In this document: positions 24,170-34,034 of the stretch, one piece after another
How the letters are laid out: every line of letters begins with the position of its first letter
How positions within the stretch are numbered: the stretch's first letter is position 1
From: a virus
Reading direction: 5' to 3' (one strand)
IMG/VR virus record: IMGVR_UViG_3300021477_000008
Location: 1 to 54,708 of that record
Length of the DNA stretch: 54,708 nucleotides
Notes under the pieces: generated by a model
Told to the model about the DNA's origin: nothing
What the model saw: only the letters and a program-made list of their open reading frames with translations
Database searches by the model: none
Translations under genes and position numbers: made by a program

Positions 24170-25507
24170 TCAAAGCGGTGTCAAGGAGAAGGTTGGCGAC
24201 GGGTTTCCCACGTTATCGCCATACATGCCCGGAGCGTCGTAAAGGTAAATGCCTATCGGGCCGCCGTTGTGGGTAATATCCGTGTACGCGCCCGCATTGG
24301 CGGACTCTAGAAGCGCGGGAGTTGCGAACTCGGTGAGTGTCGCCGGAAAATAAACGTCGCCGCTGTTAAAGACGACGTGATAGCCGTAAGCGGGCGAATG
24401 GTTCAATGCCCAACCCTGACCCGCGCCGTATTGAATCGCGCCGTTGACATAGGCGATGCGATAGCGTCCCGCCGCATAACTGCCGCCGCTGTTGAAATAC
24501 ACGGTCGCACCGCTGAGAACATTGGGTGTGATATTGGCTGTGGCCGCGCTCACGTTCACCGTGTAAACGCGCTGGCCCGTGACGCCGTTGGGATTCGTTA
24601 CCGTGACGCCAAACGTGTAAGACCCCGCCGTGGTGGGCGTTCCGCTCAATGTCGGCCCGCTGCTGGTCACGTATGTTCCCGACGTGAATGTAAGGCCGTC
24701 GGGGATGCCGCCTTGAAACACGGACAATTCCCAAAGGTTCGTAAATATGCCTGTGGCGAGAAATCCCGTCGCGGTCAATTGCTGGCTGAATGCCGCGCCG
24801 ACTGTCATCGTGGATGGCAACGCACTGATGCAGATTTTCTGGATGCCTGCGGACTTGCACGCGGCTGCATTGGCATCGGCCTGCGCCTGTTGTGGCGTCA
24901 ACGCCCAATAAAGGTTTGAATTGTCCGTGAAGGTGAATGGCGAACCGTCCGGGCATTTCACTGTGCAAGTTCCCGCCGCAGAATACATGACCACGCTTTG
25001 AATCGGGGAAGGCGTCGGCAGAGCGATGCCGCATTGAGCCTGATACACCGCGCATTGGGTGAGAAAAGACTGAATGATGGCCTGCAATTGCGCCGCCGTC
25101 GCGTTGGGCGGTCGTTGCGCTGTCAGGATATGGCCGCAACAATTGAAGTTGACGCTGAAAGCCGAGTTGCAATCCAGACCGACAGGACAGTTCTCCACGA
25201 ACGGCAATGTCGGGTCAATCGTGAGGTTGTAGATAAACGGGTCGTCGGACGGACAATCAATCGGCGCGCCGCAACCCTGACAGCCGGGGGGTTGGGGCGG
25301 GATTATTCGTCCGCGCGGATTGTAGTTGGAAGGGACAAACCAAATGTCGTCCAGAATCTTTATTTGGTGAGAAATAAACGGGACGAAATATACGTCGTCA
25401 CGGATATTGAACGCGCTTGGAGGCAAAAAAAACACGTCATCGGAGATGGTGATGTGCTGCGGCGGTTTGAAAAACACGTCATCGGAGATGGTGATGCTAT
25501 TGCTCAT
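24170..25507 (-). CDS. Tail-surface protein with ISDDVFF repeats and Ig-like domain (445 aa)
   Basis: The N-terminus has four units of about 14 residues: ITISDDVFFKPP, ITISDDVFFLPP, FNIRDDVYFVPF and IKILDDIWFVPS. A Cys-rich part follows (PGCQGCGAPIDC and on). Next comes an Ig-like module of the putative-Ig (He_PIG) type near 230-330 (ALPSTMTVGAAFSQQLTATG...), then a Gly/Tyr-rich tip. The layout suggests a surface adhesin or appendage. The first two repeats are almost identical in DNA. The gene overlaps its upstream neighbour by 11 bp. Confidence 0.6.
   Translation of the reverse strand: MSNSITISDDVFFKPPQHITISDDVFFLPPSAFNIRDDVYFVPFISHQIKILDDIWFVPSNYNPRGRIIPPQPPGCQGCGAPIDCPSDDPFIYNLTIDPTLPFVENCPVGLDCNSAFSVNFNCCGHILTAQRPPNATAAQLQAIIQSFLTQCAVYQAQCGIALPTPSPIQSVVMYSAAGTCTVKCPDGSPFTFTDNSNLYWALTPQQAQADANAAACKSAGIQKICISALPSTMTVGAAFSQQLTATGFLATGIFTNLWELSVFQGGIPDGLTFTSGTYVTSSGPTLSGTPTTAGSYTFGVTVTNPNGVTGQRVYTVNVSAATANITPNVLSGATVYFNSGGSYAAGRYRIAYVNGAIQYGAGQGWALNHSPAYGYHVVFNSGDVYFPATLTEFATPALLESANAGAYTDITHNGGPIGIYLYDAPGMYGDNVGNPSPTFSLTPL
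25428..25496 (-). repeat. Exact 27-bp direct repeat, 42-bp period, in coding sequence
   Basis: Positions 25428-25454 and 25470-25496 are identical. The 42-bp period equals 14 codons and encodes the two almost identical ISDDVFF units, so this is a recent in-frame duplication. Confidence 0.85.
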
Positions 25508-25901
25508 CTTCGATTCCTTTCACGGCACGGCCGTCCTCGTAAATCCTGTATCCCACTCTGCCGGATGATGTTTTTATTCCAATGCGGTAGCAGACGCAAT
25601 ACGACGGTCGAGAGCTTGGCTCATCTGAGTAATCGCGGCGCATCGAACGACACCACACCAACTCTCCGGGAGATGTTGATACGGAAAGAGTCTTGTCAGT
25701 AAAGACTTTCCCCAGTTTGGGATTTACCGTGATGCTGTAATTCGTCGCCAAGAGGATGAATGAATCCAGTGAGGTTATTACAGCAAATAAATGGCTCGGA
25801 AGCAATCCACTCCCGCTTTCTGTCAATGGCCCGACTTTGGCCGTCCAACGAGGAAGAAATACGATTGCTCCATTGGCGTGAGTGGCTTCAAGATTCGTCA
25901 T
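25497..25901 (-). CDS. Hypothetical tail-cluster protein (134 aa)
   Basis: This is a mixed beta-rich protein with a central FAVITSLDSFILLATNYSITV segment and a C-terminal VGYRIYEDGRAVKGIEDE. It overlaps both neighbours (11 and 14 bp) in the leftward tail operon. Base composition is slightly richer in A/T than its neighbours. No family is recognised. Confidence 0.55.
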   Translation of the reverse strand: MTNLEATHANGAIVFLPRWTAKVGPLTESGSGLLPSHLFAVITSLDSFILLATNYSITVNPKLGKVFTDKTLSVSTSPGELVWCRSMRRDYSDEPSSRPSYCVCYRIGIKTSSGRVGYRIYEDGRAVKGIEDEQ

Positions 25902-26571
25902 ACTGAATCGTATATACGTTTTGTTTCCCTGAGCCTGACGCGGAGAAATACGGCGTGACGCTCGAATAACAGCAACATTGCATCACGAAATAATTCGAGT
26001 AATTCGGAGCTACGAGAGTTGGGGACGACGCGCTTGTGCCAATGGTTCCGTTGTGAAGATTCCCGATGTTGACGCTGGGAACGAAATTGCCTGTTGGAAT
26101 AGACGCAAAACACTGCGCCCCTCCCGCCGTTGCGTTTCCGGTGAATGTCGTAGGGCTTCCCCCTGACATTCCGGTGAAGGAGAACGAGGTGCTGTTGGTA
26201 GGGGTTTGGAACGCGGAAATATAACTGTTAGCCCCGTCTCCCTCGTTGACCTGAGTTGGGGACGCGAACACGCCATAGTACGGAGCAACAGTTAATCCCG
26301 TGCCGTTGGTTATGCAGTTGGCGACACTCATCCACAACTTTATGTCGGTAATCTGGTTGCTTGTTCCCATGCTGGACACGTACGCGCGCTCCCATTTCTG
26401 CATCGAACCTGCAAATAACCCGGATGCGGGTATGACTACCGGATATGTGGCAGATACCATGTTCACGATGTCGGCATTTCCGAATGACAGTGTTGAAATA
26501 GCGTTTGTCGTGACGCCCGAACCTGCGACGCCGTTCGTTTCCGAAATCACTACCGTAGCTGGCGTGCTCAT
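25888..26571 (-). CDS. Beta-rich tail-surface protein (227 aa)
   Basis: The sequence is Ser/Thr/Gly/Asn-rich with regular strand-turn alternation (SETNGVAGSGVTTNAISTL and on) and a CCCYSS cluster near the C-terminus. Composition resembles virion surface or baseplate decoration proteins. It lies 3 bp after the nozzle gene in the same operon. The function is unknown. Confidence 0.55.
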   Translation of the reverse strand: MSTPATVVISETNGVAGSGVTTNAISTLSFGNADIVNMVSATYPVVIPASGLFAGSMQKWERAYVSSMGTSNQITDIKLWMSVANCITNGTGLTVAPYYGVFASPTQVNEGDGANSYISAFQTPTNSTSFSFTGMSGGSPTTFTGNATAGGAQCFASIPTGNFVPSVNIGNLHNGTIGTSASSPTLVAPNYSNYFVMQCCCYSSVTPYFSASGSGKQNVYTIQYDES

Positions 26572-26574
26572 ACA

Positions 26575-28638
26575 TTATGTGGTTTGACAGATTGGCGCTG
26601 TTATCATTGGCGCAAACTTGGGTTGCGGCTGTTTCTCCGCTGAATAAAATGCCCCAATGAAAACACAGTGGCCTTGAATGATGTTTCGGGTTTGAAGTGT
26701 ATAGAAATTTCGCATGGGCCGGTTCGTGGACGCATCGTAAGGTATTGGGCTTGGCTCGCCCAAACCCATCCTCGGTTGAAATCCGGGCTGACTGTCGCTG
26801 GCGTCGTTGCCAGCGCAGACGCTCCACGAGAACCAATCCGTCCAGCACGGGTATAAATCGGCCTTGTATTGGACTTGGAATATGACGGTCGCGCCCGGTT
26901 GAATTCCGTTAACCCATATTTCGCCATTGGACAAATACATGTACTGATGGTCGCGCTTGTCAATGCCGAACCGCATCGAGCCGCTGTCGAACTGCCACGT
27001 TATCGGAATGTCCTTTGTGCCGTCATTATCGTTGATGGACACGTTGCTGGTAAGAATCTCCCACAATTGAATGGCCCGATTGCCGCCCGTGAGGTTCAAC
27101 ACGAAAGCAAAACATCTGATGACATTGTTCACCTTTGGCCGCACGAGTTGTAACGTGTTTAACCCGCTCCACGCGCCGTCCCACACGCTCGGGGCTTTGC
27201 CGCGAATCGAGCTTAACGGGTCGAAATTGAGCGCAACGAATCCCTTGAAGTACACGCCCTGCTTGTCTTGCACCGGGCCGTAAGTGAGCACGTAACGATT
27301 GTCGAAATTAACCGCGCTTGCCCATGACAATAATCCGGGGTCATCCCCAGCGAGCGCCAGCGACACTTCAAATGAAATCGGCACGTTGCCCCAGACATCA
27401 AAGTCCTGCCTTGCAAGAATGAGCGAACCCGCTCCGTCCGGGCTTCGGAATATTGCGTCTCCATTGGCAAGCTGTGTGGAATTCTGGCCGGTTGCGCCCG
27501 AACCAATCAGGGATTCTGTGAGAATCGGATTGGTGAGGGTTTGCCACGTCAAACGGTCAACGGGTGCATTGCAGGAAAACACGGTGTCTTGCGTGAACAC
27601 TTGGAGCGGGCCTTGCCCTAGAGATTGGTCGAGAATGGAGACGAATCGCATCGCCTGAATTGTGCTCCCGCTGCTCGGTATGGTGAAATTGCCGCCGCCA
27701 ACGATGAACAGGTTCTCCGTGATGTTAATGATGGCATCCCGATAATCATTCGCCGCCGTGCCGGACGCGCCCCCGACCAAATCACCGGCAACAAATTGTT
27801 TGCCGTCCACCAGAGTCATCCAGATGCGACCCATGCCGTATGTGCCCATGCGTCCCGGTGGCAGTTGCGTTCCGCCGCCAGCCTTAAGCCACGACACGTC
27901 GTATCCATTGGCGAGATACCCGCCAAGCGGAGCAGAGGTGAGGTTGAGCAGTCCTACGTCAAGGCCGGAAATCGAAAGCACTTGGTAAGTTCCCGAGCCG
28001 AGAAATGTCACAATGTCGCCCACATCCAGATTGGTGACGCTGGTGAATACCACGGTGTTGCCTGAGCCTGAGCCGGTCGTGACCGCGCTGCCAATTGGCG
28101 GAATGGTAAACGCGCCGGAAGATGCGTCGGTTGTCGTGGCAACAACTGTGGGCTGTCCATAATCCGATTGAGTTGCTGTGCCAGCGTTGCCGTCGAATAT
28201 CAGCGTGGGATTCAATCCGTCTGTGATGATGACGAAGTATTCGGCCTGCCATAACCACGCCTGCGGTTGGATTGGAATATCCGGGTTGTCCGTAATTGGA
28301 ATCTGAACGCAAGTGATGACGTTGCCGACAATTGTGAATTGAAACAACTGGCTGGAAATGTAGGCGATGAGGGATGAAACGCCCGCATCAGACAGATAAT
28401 CGCACGCGCCTTGAAAATAACCCTGTTCAACCGTGGCTTGAACGAGCGGGGATGAATAGGCAACGGTTCGCCTTTGGTACGCCGGTCTGTGTGTCGCAAA
28501 TTTTCCCCGAACGGTGACGTTCAGGTTGTCCGCCATCGTTTGTGGCGGCAAATCGAGCGGCGAATCTCCTTGATTGACACCGCCGCCAAAACTTCCTAGC
28601 GCGTCATAAAGCGTTCCGGGTGTGAATGGCGTCGGCAC
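26575..28638 (-). CDS. Tail nozzle / tubular-B-like protein (687 aa)
   Basis: The N-terminal GSFGGGVNQGDSPLDLPPQT, followed by MADNLNVTVRGKFATHRPAYQRR, matches the start of short-tail nozzle proteins (P22 gp10 / T7 gp12 type): a Gly-rich turn, a DSP-L-PP motif and NLNV plus a basic strand. The remainder is beta-rich with repeated propeller-like blades. The length (687) fits the family. This is the strongest evidence for a podovirus-like tail. Confidence 0.7.
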   Translation of the reverse strand: MPTPFTPGTLYDALGSFGGGVNQGDSPLDLPPQTMADNLNVTVRGKFATHRPAYQRRTVAYSSPLVQATVEQGYFQGACDYLSDAGVSSLIAYISSQLFQFTIVGNVITCVQIPITDNPDIPIQPQAWLWQAEYFVIITDGLNPTLIFDGNAGTATQSDYGQPTVVATTTDASSGAFTIPPIGSAVTTGSGSGNTVVFTSVTNLDVGDIVTFLGSGTYQVLSISGLDVGLLNLTSAPLGGYLANGYDVSWLKAGGGTQLPPGRMGTYGMGRIWMTLVDGKQFVAGDLVGGASGTAANDYRDAIINITENLFIVGGGNFTIPSSGSTIQAMRFVSILDQSLGQGPLQVFTQDTVFSCNAPVDRLTWQTLTNPILTESLIGSGATGQNSTQLANGDAIFRSPDGAGSLILARQDFDVWGNVPISFEVSLALAGDDPGLLSWASAVNFDNRYVLTYGPVQDKQGVYFKGFVALNFDPLSSIRGKAPSVWDGAWSGLNTLQLVRPKVNNVIRCFAFVLNLTGGNRAIQLWEILTSNVSINDNDGTKDIPITWQFDSGSMRFGIDKRDHQYMYLSNGEIWVNGIQPGATVIFQVQYKADLYPCWTDWFSWSVCAGNDASDSQPGFQPRMGLGEPSPIPYDASTNRPMRNFYTLQTRNIIQGHCVFIGAFYSAEKQPQPKFAPMITAPICQTT

Positions 28639-28642
28639 ATGA

Positions 28643-29185
28643 TTACGCGATTTTCACCGCGAATATTTCGCATTGGGTGATTTGAATGCTGCCTGCGCTC
28701 GGTGTCGCCGCGATGGCCGCCCAAATCTGAATCACATCTCCCGCCGTCGCCACGTAAGCCACGGGCGGTATCGGGATAATGCCCGCCGTGTAGGTCAGGG
28801 TGGTGATGACGGCCACATTGAAGGAGGCGCTGGCGTTGGCCACGTCCGAAATCGTGTTGTTCGTGCAACGCAACTTCACGGTGACGAGTTCGTTGCTGCC
28901 AAATGTCGCCCCGTTGTAATCCAGACTCACCCTTGCATGAAGTTCGTACGTTCCCGCCGCTGCGAGCGTGATGGAAGGCGATGTCGTGCCCATTGCCACA
29001 AGTTGCGACACGGTGGTAAGGCTGTACGCTGTTCCGCTGCCGTATACGGACACAGTTGAAAGCGTGGCGGCTGGCCCTTGCGGGCCAATCGGGCCGGGCA
29101 ATCCGTCTTGGCCAGCCGGGCCGGGGATATTGGTGACAACCGGCGTGGAACTGCAAGCGGGCAAACAGGGCGCTGGATATGGCAT
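28643..29185 (-). CDS. Short collagen-like stalk with beta-rich head (180 aa)
   Basis: Residues 21-38 are Gly-X-Y triplets (GPAGQDGLPGPIGPQGPA), a short collagen-like trimerisation stalk. The remaining 140 residues are beta-rich and resemble C1q/TNF-type heads in composition. Such proteins are common virion appendages. It is the promoter-proximal gene of the leftward operon; a TAGATA box at 29192-29197 lies only 6 bp upstream of its ATG, so the mRNA may be nearly leaderless. Confidence 0.65.
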   Translation of the reverse strand: MPYPAPCLPACSSTPVVTNIPGPAGQDGLPGPIGPQGPAATLSTVSVYGSGTAYSLTTVSQLVAMGTTSPSITLAAAGTYELHARVSLDYNGATFGSNELVTVKLRCTNNTISDVANASASFNVAVITTLTYTAGIIPIPPVAYVATAGDVIQIWAAIAATPSAGSIQITQCEIFAVKIA

Positions 29186-29191
29186 ACGCTG

Positions 29192-29228
29192 TATCTAGTT
29201 GACTTTCCAAACCGTGAGTAGCATACGT
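29192..29228. promoter_or_regulatory. Divergent promoter pair between tail and terminase operons
   Basis: For the leftward operon, TAGATA (reverse strand, 29192-29197) lies 6 bp before the ATG at 29185. For the rightward operon, TTGACT (29199-29204) is followed after 18 bp by ATACGT (29223-29228), upstream of the terminase. Both boxes are imperfect. Confidence 0.4.
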
Positions 29229-29256
29229 GTGGGTGAGCGTCAAACAGAATCGCGCC

Positions 29257-31080
29257 ATGCCATTCAACATCCAAACCACTCTTTCACGATACGGCGCGTC
29301 TTGGAAGCGTGCGGACTGGGATGATTTGGAGATTGAAAAAGAGTGCATCCGGCGCAACGGCTCTTGGAAGGGGGAACGCGGACAGCAATGCGGCGCGGGA
29401 CTTTTTGCGCATTACGCCAACATGCAGAAAGTGCTTTGGCCGGAAGATTACACGAACAGATGGACGGAACTGGCCCTGCGCCGGATGGTCGAGGAGGAAA
29501 TCGTCGTGTTCATGGGGTGCTCCGATTCTGGAAAAACTTACGGCATGTCTAAATTCGTGCTGTGCGATTACTGGTGTTTCCCGAATGACACGCTTTGGAT
29601 TGTTTCGTCCACGGAATATCGCGGGGCGGAACTCAGGATTTGGGGCGCGATTAAGCGGCTGTTCAATCGGGCGAGAGAACGATTCCCCTACCTTGACGGA
29701 GTGCCGCTTGAGGGCGCAAAAGCCATCGCCACGGACAAGATTGATGACAACGGCGAAGTCGCCCGCACCATCCAGCGCGGCCTTGTGGTAGTGCCTTCCA
29801 AGAAAGGAAATCAGGCGGTCGGATTAAGCGCGTTCATCGGAGTGAAATCCCCGCGCCTGCGTCATGCCGGGGACGAGGTTTCCGTGATGGAACCGGGATT
29901 CCTGGACGCTTATTCCAACTGGTACGGCAAAGAGAATTTCAAGGGGATTATGTGCGGCAACCCGACGGATTTGGCAGACCCGCTCTGCCGCGCAGCGCAA
30001 CCGCCCGGTGGATGGAGCACGTTCGTTGACACTGAAAAGACTCAGGAATGGCGTAGCCAGTTTTACGATGCGTGGGTTGTGGCGTTTGACGGCAGGGATT
30101 CGCCCAACCTTGATTACCCGGATTCCGAGCCGGTGCGATTCAAGGAATTCATCGGTCGCAAGAAAATAAACGGAGTCAAAAAGAGCGAGGGTGAGAATTC
30201 CCTGATTTATTACAGTCAGGTTGTGGGAAAGCCTTCACGCGGTCTGATATTCAACCGAGTGCTGACCGAGGCTGTGTGCATTGACGGTCTGGCGTTTGAT
30301 GAAGCGGTTTGGGCAGGCTCGCCCCGCAAGAAGGTGTTCGCCATAGACCCGGCGTACGGCGGCGGGGACAGATGCGTGGCCGGATACATCGAGATAGGCA
30401 AAGGCCGGGACGACGAGGAAATCATTCGCGTGAATATTCCCGTTGTCGTTCCAATCAATCCCGCGTCAGTCATCGAACCGGAAGACCAGATTGCGCTTTA
30501 CGTCAAGCAACAGTTGACGCTTGAAGGCATTCCCGCGTCGCAATGCTTCTATGATTCGTTCGGGCGCGGCACGGTCGGATACGCCTTCTCGAAGTTGTTC
30601 GGCGATTCGTGTCCTGTCCCGGTGGATTCCGGCGCGATGCCCACCGAACGTCCCGTGCGGTTTGATTTGTTCGCCGAGGAATTGGACTTGGATGGAAAGC
30701 AACGTCTCAAGACATGCCGTGAGCATTATTCAAAGTTCATAACCGAGATGTGGTTCAGCGTCCGCGAAACCATTCAAGGCAAACAAATGCGGGAGCTTCC
30801 AAAAGATGTGATGGAGGAAGGCTGTCTTCGCATTTACAAAATGGTCAAGGGCAACCGATACGAAGTCGAGTCCAAAGAGGACATGAAAGAGCGCATCCGA
30901 AAAAGCCCGGACTTGTTCGACTGGCTCGCCGTCGCGGTCGAGGGCGCTCGTCGCATTGGTTTCAAGATAAAACGCATCGGCGGCGATGTTGACAACAAAG
31001 AGGTAGAACCGGACTATTTTGAAACCGAAGCTCGGGAATATCAGGAAGCCATTCGCTCTGGCCTGTTAAAACACGTATGA
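29257..31080 (+). CDS. terL: Terminase large subunit (607 aa)
   Basis: ATPase: Walker A GCSDSGKT (87-94) and Walker B ending LRHAGDE (201-207) with the catalytic Glu. Nuclease: FAIDPAYGGGD (361-371) gives the first acidic residues, FYDSFGRG (431-438) the second, and DLFDWLAVAVEG near 555 the third, as in RNase H-fold terminase nucleases. It cuts and packages DNA into the prohead through the portal. The ATG at 29257 follows a short leader; an upstream GTG in the same frame is possible but poorly placed. It is the first gene of the packaging operon. Confidence 0.9.
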   Translation: MPFNIQTTLSRYGASWKRADWDDLEIEKECIRRNGSWKGERGQQCGAGLFAHYANMQKVLWPEDYTNRWTELALRRMVEEEIVVFMGCSDSGKTYGMSKFVLCDYWCFPNDTLWIVSSTEYRGAELRIWGAIKRLFNRARERFPYLDGVPLEGAKAIATDKIDDNGEVARTIQRGLVVVPSKKGNQAVGLSAFIGVKSPRLRHAGDEVSVMEPGFLDAYSNWYGKENFKGIMCGNPTDLADPLCRAAQPPGGWSTFVDTEKTQEWRSQFYDAWVVAFDGRDSPNLDYPDSEPVRFKEFIGRKKINGVKKSEGENSLIYYSQVVGKPSRGLIFNRVLTEAVCIDGLAFDEAVWAGSPRKKVFAIDPAYGGGDRCVAGYIEIGKGRDDEEIIRVNIPVVVPINPASVIEPEDQIALYVKQQLTLEGIPASQCFYDSFGRGTVGYAFSKLFGDSCPVPVDSGAMPTERPVRFDLFAEELDLDGKQRLKTCREHYSKFITEMWFSVRETIQGKQMRELPKDVMEEGCLRIYKMVKGNRYEVESKEDMKERIRKSPDLFDWLAVAVEGARRIGFKIKRIGGDVDNKEVEPDYFETEAREYQEAIRSGLLKHV

Positions 31081-31388
31081 GACTGCGAACCGCCGACATC
31101 GTTCCTCCCGGTGGATTTCCCTACTATCAGGGCGGCGCAAAGCCGTACAAGTTTCAGGCTGTGCCGGACGCCGTGACGCAGGCTCATGCCATCGCAAATT
31201 ATCGTTCGGCAAACAATCTCGCTCGCTCGACATTCGAGGAATCGTACGCCGATTTGATTGCCTACACTTGCGTCAGGCTTGGAGGCAACACGCGGTTCTG
31301 CATTGATGACGGCGGCGTTGCGGCTGCGCCTGAGTTTTACTCGCATACAGCCAGTGATTGCAAAGGGTGCGGAGCGCCGGTCACATGA
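31077..31388 (+). CDS. Hypothetical protein between terminase and portal (103 aa)
   Basis: The protein starts MRLRTADIVPPGGFPYYQ and ends in a CKGCG motif, with four Cys in all. It is coupled by ATGA to terminase and to the next gene. Small proteins at this site often take part in packaging or head completion, but no family is recognised. Confidence 0.6.
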   Translation: MRLRTADIVPPGGFPYYQGGAKPYKFQAVPDAVTQAHAIANYRSANNLARSTFEESYADLIAYTCVRLGGNTRFCIDDGGVAAAPEFYSHTASDCKGCGAPVT

Positions 31389-31795
31389 GTGTTTTGGATG
31401 AAATTCGCAACGACATTAACGGCGCGGCCATTCTCAATGACTGGTTGGGCGCGGGAGGTCATCCTGTCAGTCAAGAGACTTCTGACCATCGTTCGCTCGC
31501 CTGTGTTCGTGGCAATAACGGCGAGATATGCCGGGAGAACGTCGCTCCCAAATGGTGGGAAACGGCCAAAGGAAAAATTGCCGACGCGATTCGCTCCCAA
31601 CTTGAACTCAAAAATAAATTGCGTATGACAACACCACTGGAATCCCATTTGTCCATGTGCAGGGTTTGCGGCTGTTGTTTGCCGTTAAAGGTGTTTGTCC
31701 CGATTCAACACATCAAGGCGCACACGCCGTCTGAAATGCTGGCTCGCTACCCGTCATTCTGCTGGCAGCGCAAAGAAATGGAGCAACATGCCTAA
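31385..31795 (+). CDS. Hypothetical Cys-containing protein (136 aa)
   Basis: A helical N-terminal half (SVLDEIRNDINGAAILNDW) is followed by a zinc-ribbon-like CRVCGCC near residue 86 and a CWQRKEM end. It is coupled by ATGA upstream and overlaps the portal start by 8 bp. Possibly a packaging accessory; the function is unknown. Confidence 0.6.
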   Translation: MSVLDEIRNDINGAAILNDWLGAGGHPVSQETSDHRSLACVRGNNGEICRENVAPKWWETAKGKIADAIRSQLELKNKLRMTTPLESHLSMCRVCGCCLPLKVFVPIQHIKAHTPSEMLARYPSFCWQRKEMEQHA

Positions 31796-34034
31796 CTGGT
31801 CGTCAGCCGAAAAAGTGATACAAACCATCCGCGCCGGGGATGACATTGCTTTTGTCCAATCCGAGAATCGCTCGAAGGTCATTCGCGCCGCCAATTGCGC
31901 CCCGCCGCTTGACGCCAAACTCGCCGAGAAAATCGGCCTCAAGATTAATGTCGAGTGGGGCGAACTCACCCAAAAGTTGCTCGATGCCCGCCGCCAGTTT
32001 TTGAGCGCGCACACGGGAAGCCAGTATTTTTTCACGGTCAAATTTCCCGATGGCCCGGACGATAAGCGCGACGACTGGGGCGCGTTCGTCACCGCGAAGG
32101 CGAACAAACCGTTGCGCGAGAGCATGGCGTTTTATCATCTGCACGATTATCGGTGGGCGAGCGTGTCCAATCACGGCATCGGGCCGTCCGAATGGAAAGA
32201 CCCGTATTGCATCGTGCCGCGATTCGCCGCCTTGAACGATTTGAGAATCGCCACGGACACGCTCACGGACTTCTCAAATCTTGAATGGCTGGCCGTTCGC
32301 CGGTCGTACACATGGTTTGAATTGATCAATGCCGCCATCAATTCCAAAAAGGGAAATCGTTGGGATAAAAAAGCCGTGATGGAGATTCTGCGAAGATACA
32401 AGACGGCCAATTTCACGGACGCGCAGAACAATTACAACATGGAAACCGACATCGAAAAACTTGTCGGATTGACCAAGCAAAATGGAGGGTATTACGGCAA
32501 CGACGCGCTCCCGTTGATTCCGCTCTGGCACTTTTATTTTCACGATGACACCGGCGAGAACGGGGAAAAAGGGTGGTACATGGTGGTTGTTCCTGAAAGC
32601 GAAACCATCCGTGGCGGCGCACCGGACGAGTTCCTGTGGAAATCGGACAAGCCCTACGCAGCTAAATTGGAACACTTTTTTCATTGTCAATTCGGCGATT
32701 TGAACAATGACCCGCCGTTCAAGTTCTCCGAGACTCGCGGGCTTGGGTTCATGCTGTTGGAACAGACGTATTGGAGGAACATCACGCGCTGCCGGATGCT
32801 TCAACATATCCACGACAACTTCAACATCTGGCTGAGGTCAACTGACCCCGTGGGCAAGGCAAGGGCCAGCATTCAGGAATTCGCCAACATGGCCGTGGTT
32901 CACCCCGGCCTGACCGTCATCCCTCAGGCCGAGCGCCATCAAGTCGAGGCTGACCTCGTGGAATACGGCATGGCGGACTTGAAGCAGTTGATTCAGGAAT
33001 CTTCATCGGGATACACGCAGCAACAGGACACCGGCACGAGCAAGGAACAAACCGCTTTCGAGACGCGCGTGAAGATGGAGCAAACCAACGCCGTGCTTGG
33101 CAGCATCCTGCAAAAGAGTTTCAAATACGAGGCTCAGGTTCACCGGGAAATCATGCGCCGATTCTGCCTGCCCCGGTCGCAAGATTTGGACGCGCTGAAA
33201 TTCCAACGCGCCTGCCGCCAATACAACATCCCCCGGCAGTTCCTAGATGTTGACTTGATGGAGATTGAGCCGGTGACGCCGCTTGGCATGGGCAACCCAA
33301 CGCTTGCGCTCACGATGGCGCAGCAACTCATGTCCGCCAGGGGCGCGTATCCGGCAAAGGCGCAGATGGAGATTCTGCACCAATACACGCTGGTCGTCAC
33401 GCAAGACCCGCGCAAGGCGGCACGGTGGGCGCCGGTCGAGGGCGCTCCGATGGAATCGGACGCGAAACGCGAAGCCATAGGCTTGTTCGGTACGCTGATG
33501 ACCGGCGTTCCTGTTCCTCCCATGCAATCCAACTTCATTGACCAGATTGACGCTCTGATGCCGTTGCTTGCAGGCAAGGTCGTTCAGATTGAACAGCGCG
33601 ACAACATGGCCGACCACGCCGAGGCGTCGGGATTGATGAACGTCGGCAATTACATCGCGCAGTGCATCAAAGGGCTTGCCGAAGACCCGGTGCAAAAGGC
33701 CCGCGTGAAGCAGTATTCGGATTCGCTTGGCAAGGTGATGAACCAAGTCAAGGGCGTCGGTCAACGCGGGGCGGAAGCCGCGCAGAAACAGGGCGGAAAC
33801 AACGGAGACGACGCCAAGCTCGCCGTCGAATTGCGAAATAAAAAGGTCAAAGAAGATGCCAATGCGCGAAGCAAGGATGCAAAAACCGCGCAGTCCATTC
33901 ATCACAAGGACATGGCGTTTCGTCAGAATCAGAAAATCAAGGACGCTGAGGCTTTTTCCGAGATTCAAAGAAAAAATATCGCGGCCAAAGTGGACGCTAA
34001 CAACCGAACACATTCATTCGATGGAGAAGATTAA
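31788..34034 (+). CDS. Portal protein (748 aa)
   Basis: This large, mostly helical protein follows terminase, with a conserved-looking core (VVHPGLTVIPQAERHQVEAD) and a long helical barrel-type C-terminus rich in Gln/Lys/Ala. Length is close to P22/N4-type portals (about 720-760), and position fits. The chosen ATG at 31788 (MPNWSSAEKVI) avoids an Arg-rich spurious extension. The dodecameric portal is the DNA gate and joins head to tail. Confidence 0.75.
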   Translation: MPNWSSAEKVIQTIRAGDDIAFVQSENRSKVIRAANCAPPLDAKLAEKIGLKINVEWGELTQKLLDARRQFLSAHTGSQYFFTVKFPDGPDDKRDDWGAFVTAKANKPLRESMAFYHLHDYRWASVSNHGIGPSEWKDPYCIVPRFAALNDLRIATDTLTDFSNLEWLAVRRSYTWFELINAAINSKKGNRWDKKAVMEILRRYKTANFTDAQNNYNMETDIEKLVGLTKQNGGYYGNDALPLIPLWHFYFHDDTGENGEKGWYMVVVPESETIRGGAPDEFLWKSDKPYAAKLEHFFHCQFGDLNNDPPFKFSETRGLGFMLLEQTYWRNITRCRMLQHIHDNFNIWLRSTDPVGKARASIQEFANMAVVHPGLTVIPQAERHQVEADLVEYGMADLKQLIQESSSGYTQQQDTGTSKEQTAFETRVKMEQTNAVLGSILQKSFKYEAQVHREIMRRFCLPRSQDLDALKFQRACRQYNIPRQFLDVDLMEIEPVTPLGMGNPTLALTMAQQLMSARGAYPAKAQMEILHQYTLVVTQDPRKAARWAPVEGAPMESDAKREAIGLFGTLMTGVPVPPMQSNFIDQIDALMPLLAGKVVQIEQRDNMADHAEASGLMNVGNYIAQCIKGLAEDPVQKARVKQYSDSLGKVMNQVKGVGQRGAEAAQKQGGNNGDDAKLAVELRNKKVKEDANARSKDAKTAQSIHHKDMAFRQNQKIKDAEAFSEIQRKNIAAKVDANNRTHSFDGED

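Noticed and set aside
24366-25172. 268-residue ORF in another frame of the ISDDVFF protein
   Set aside because: Arg/His/Gln-rich shadow; the main frame has repeats, Cys motifs and an Ig-like module.
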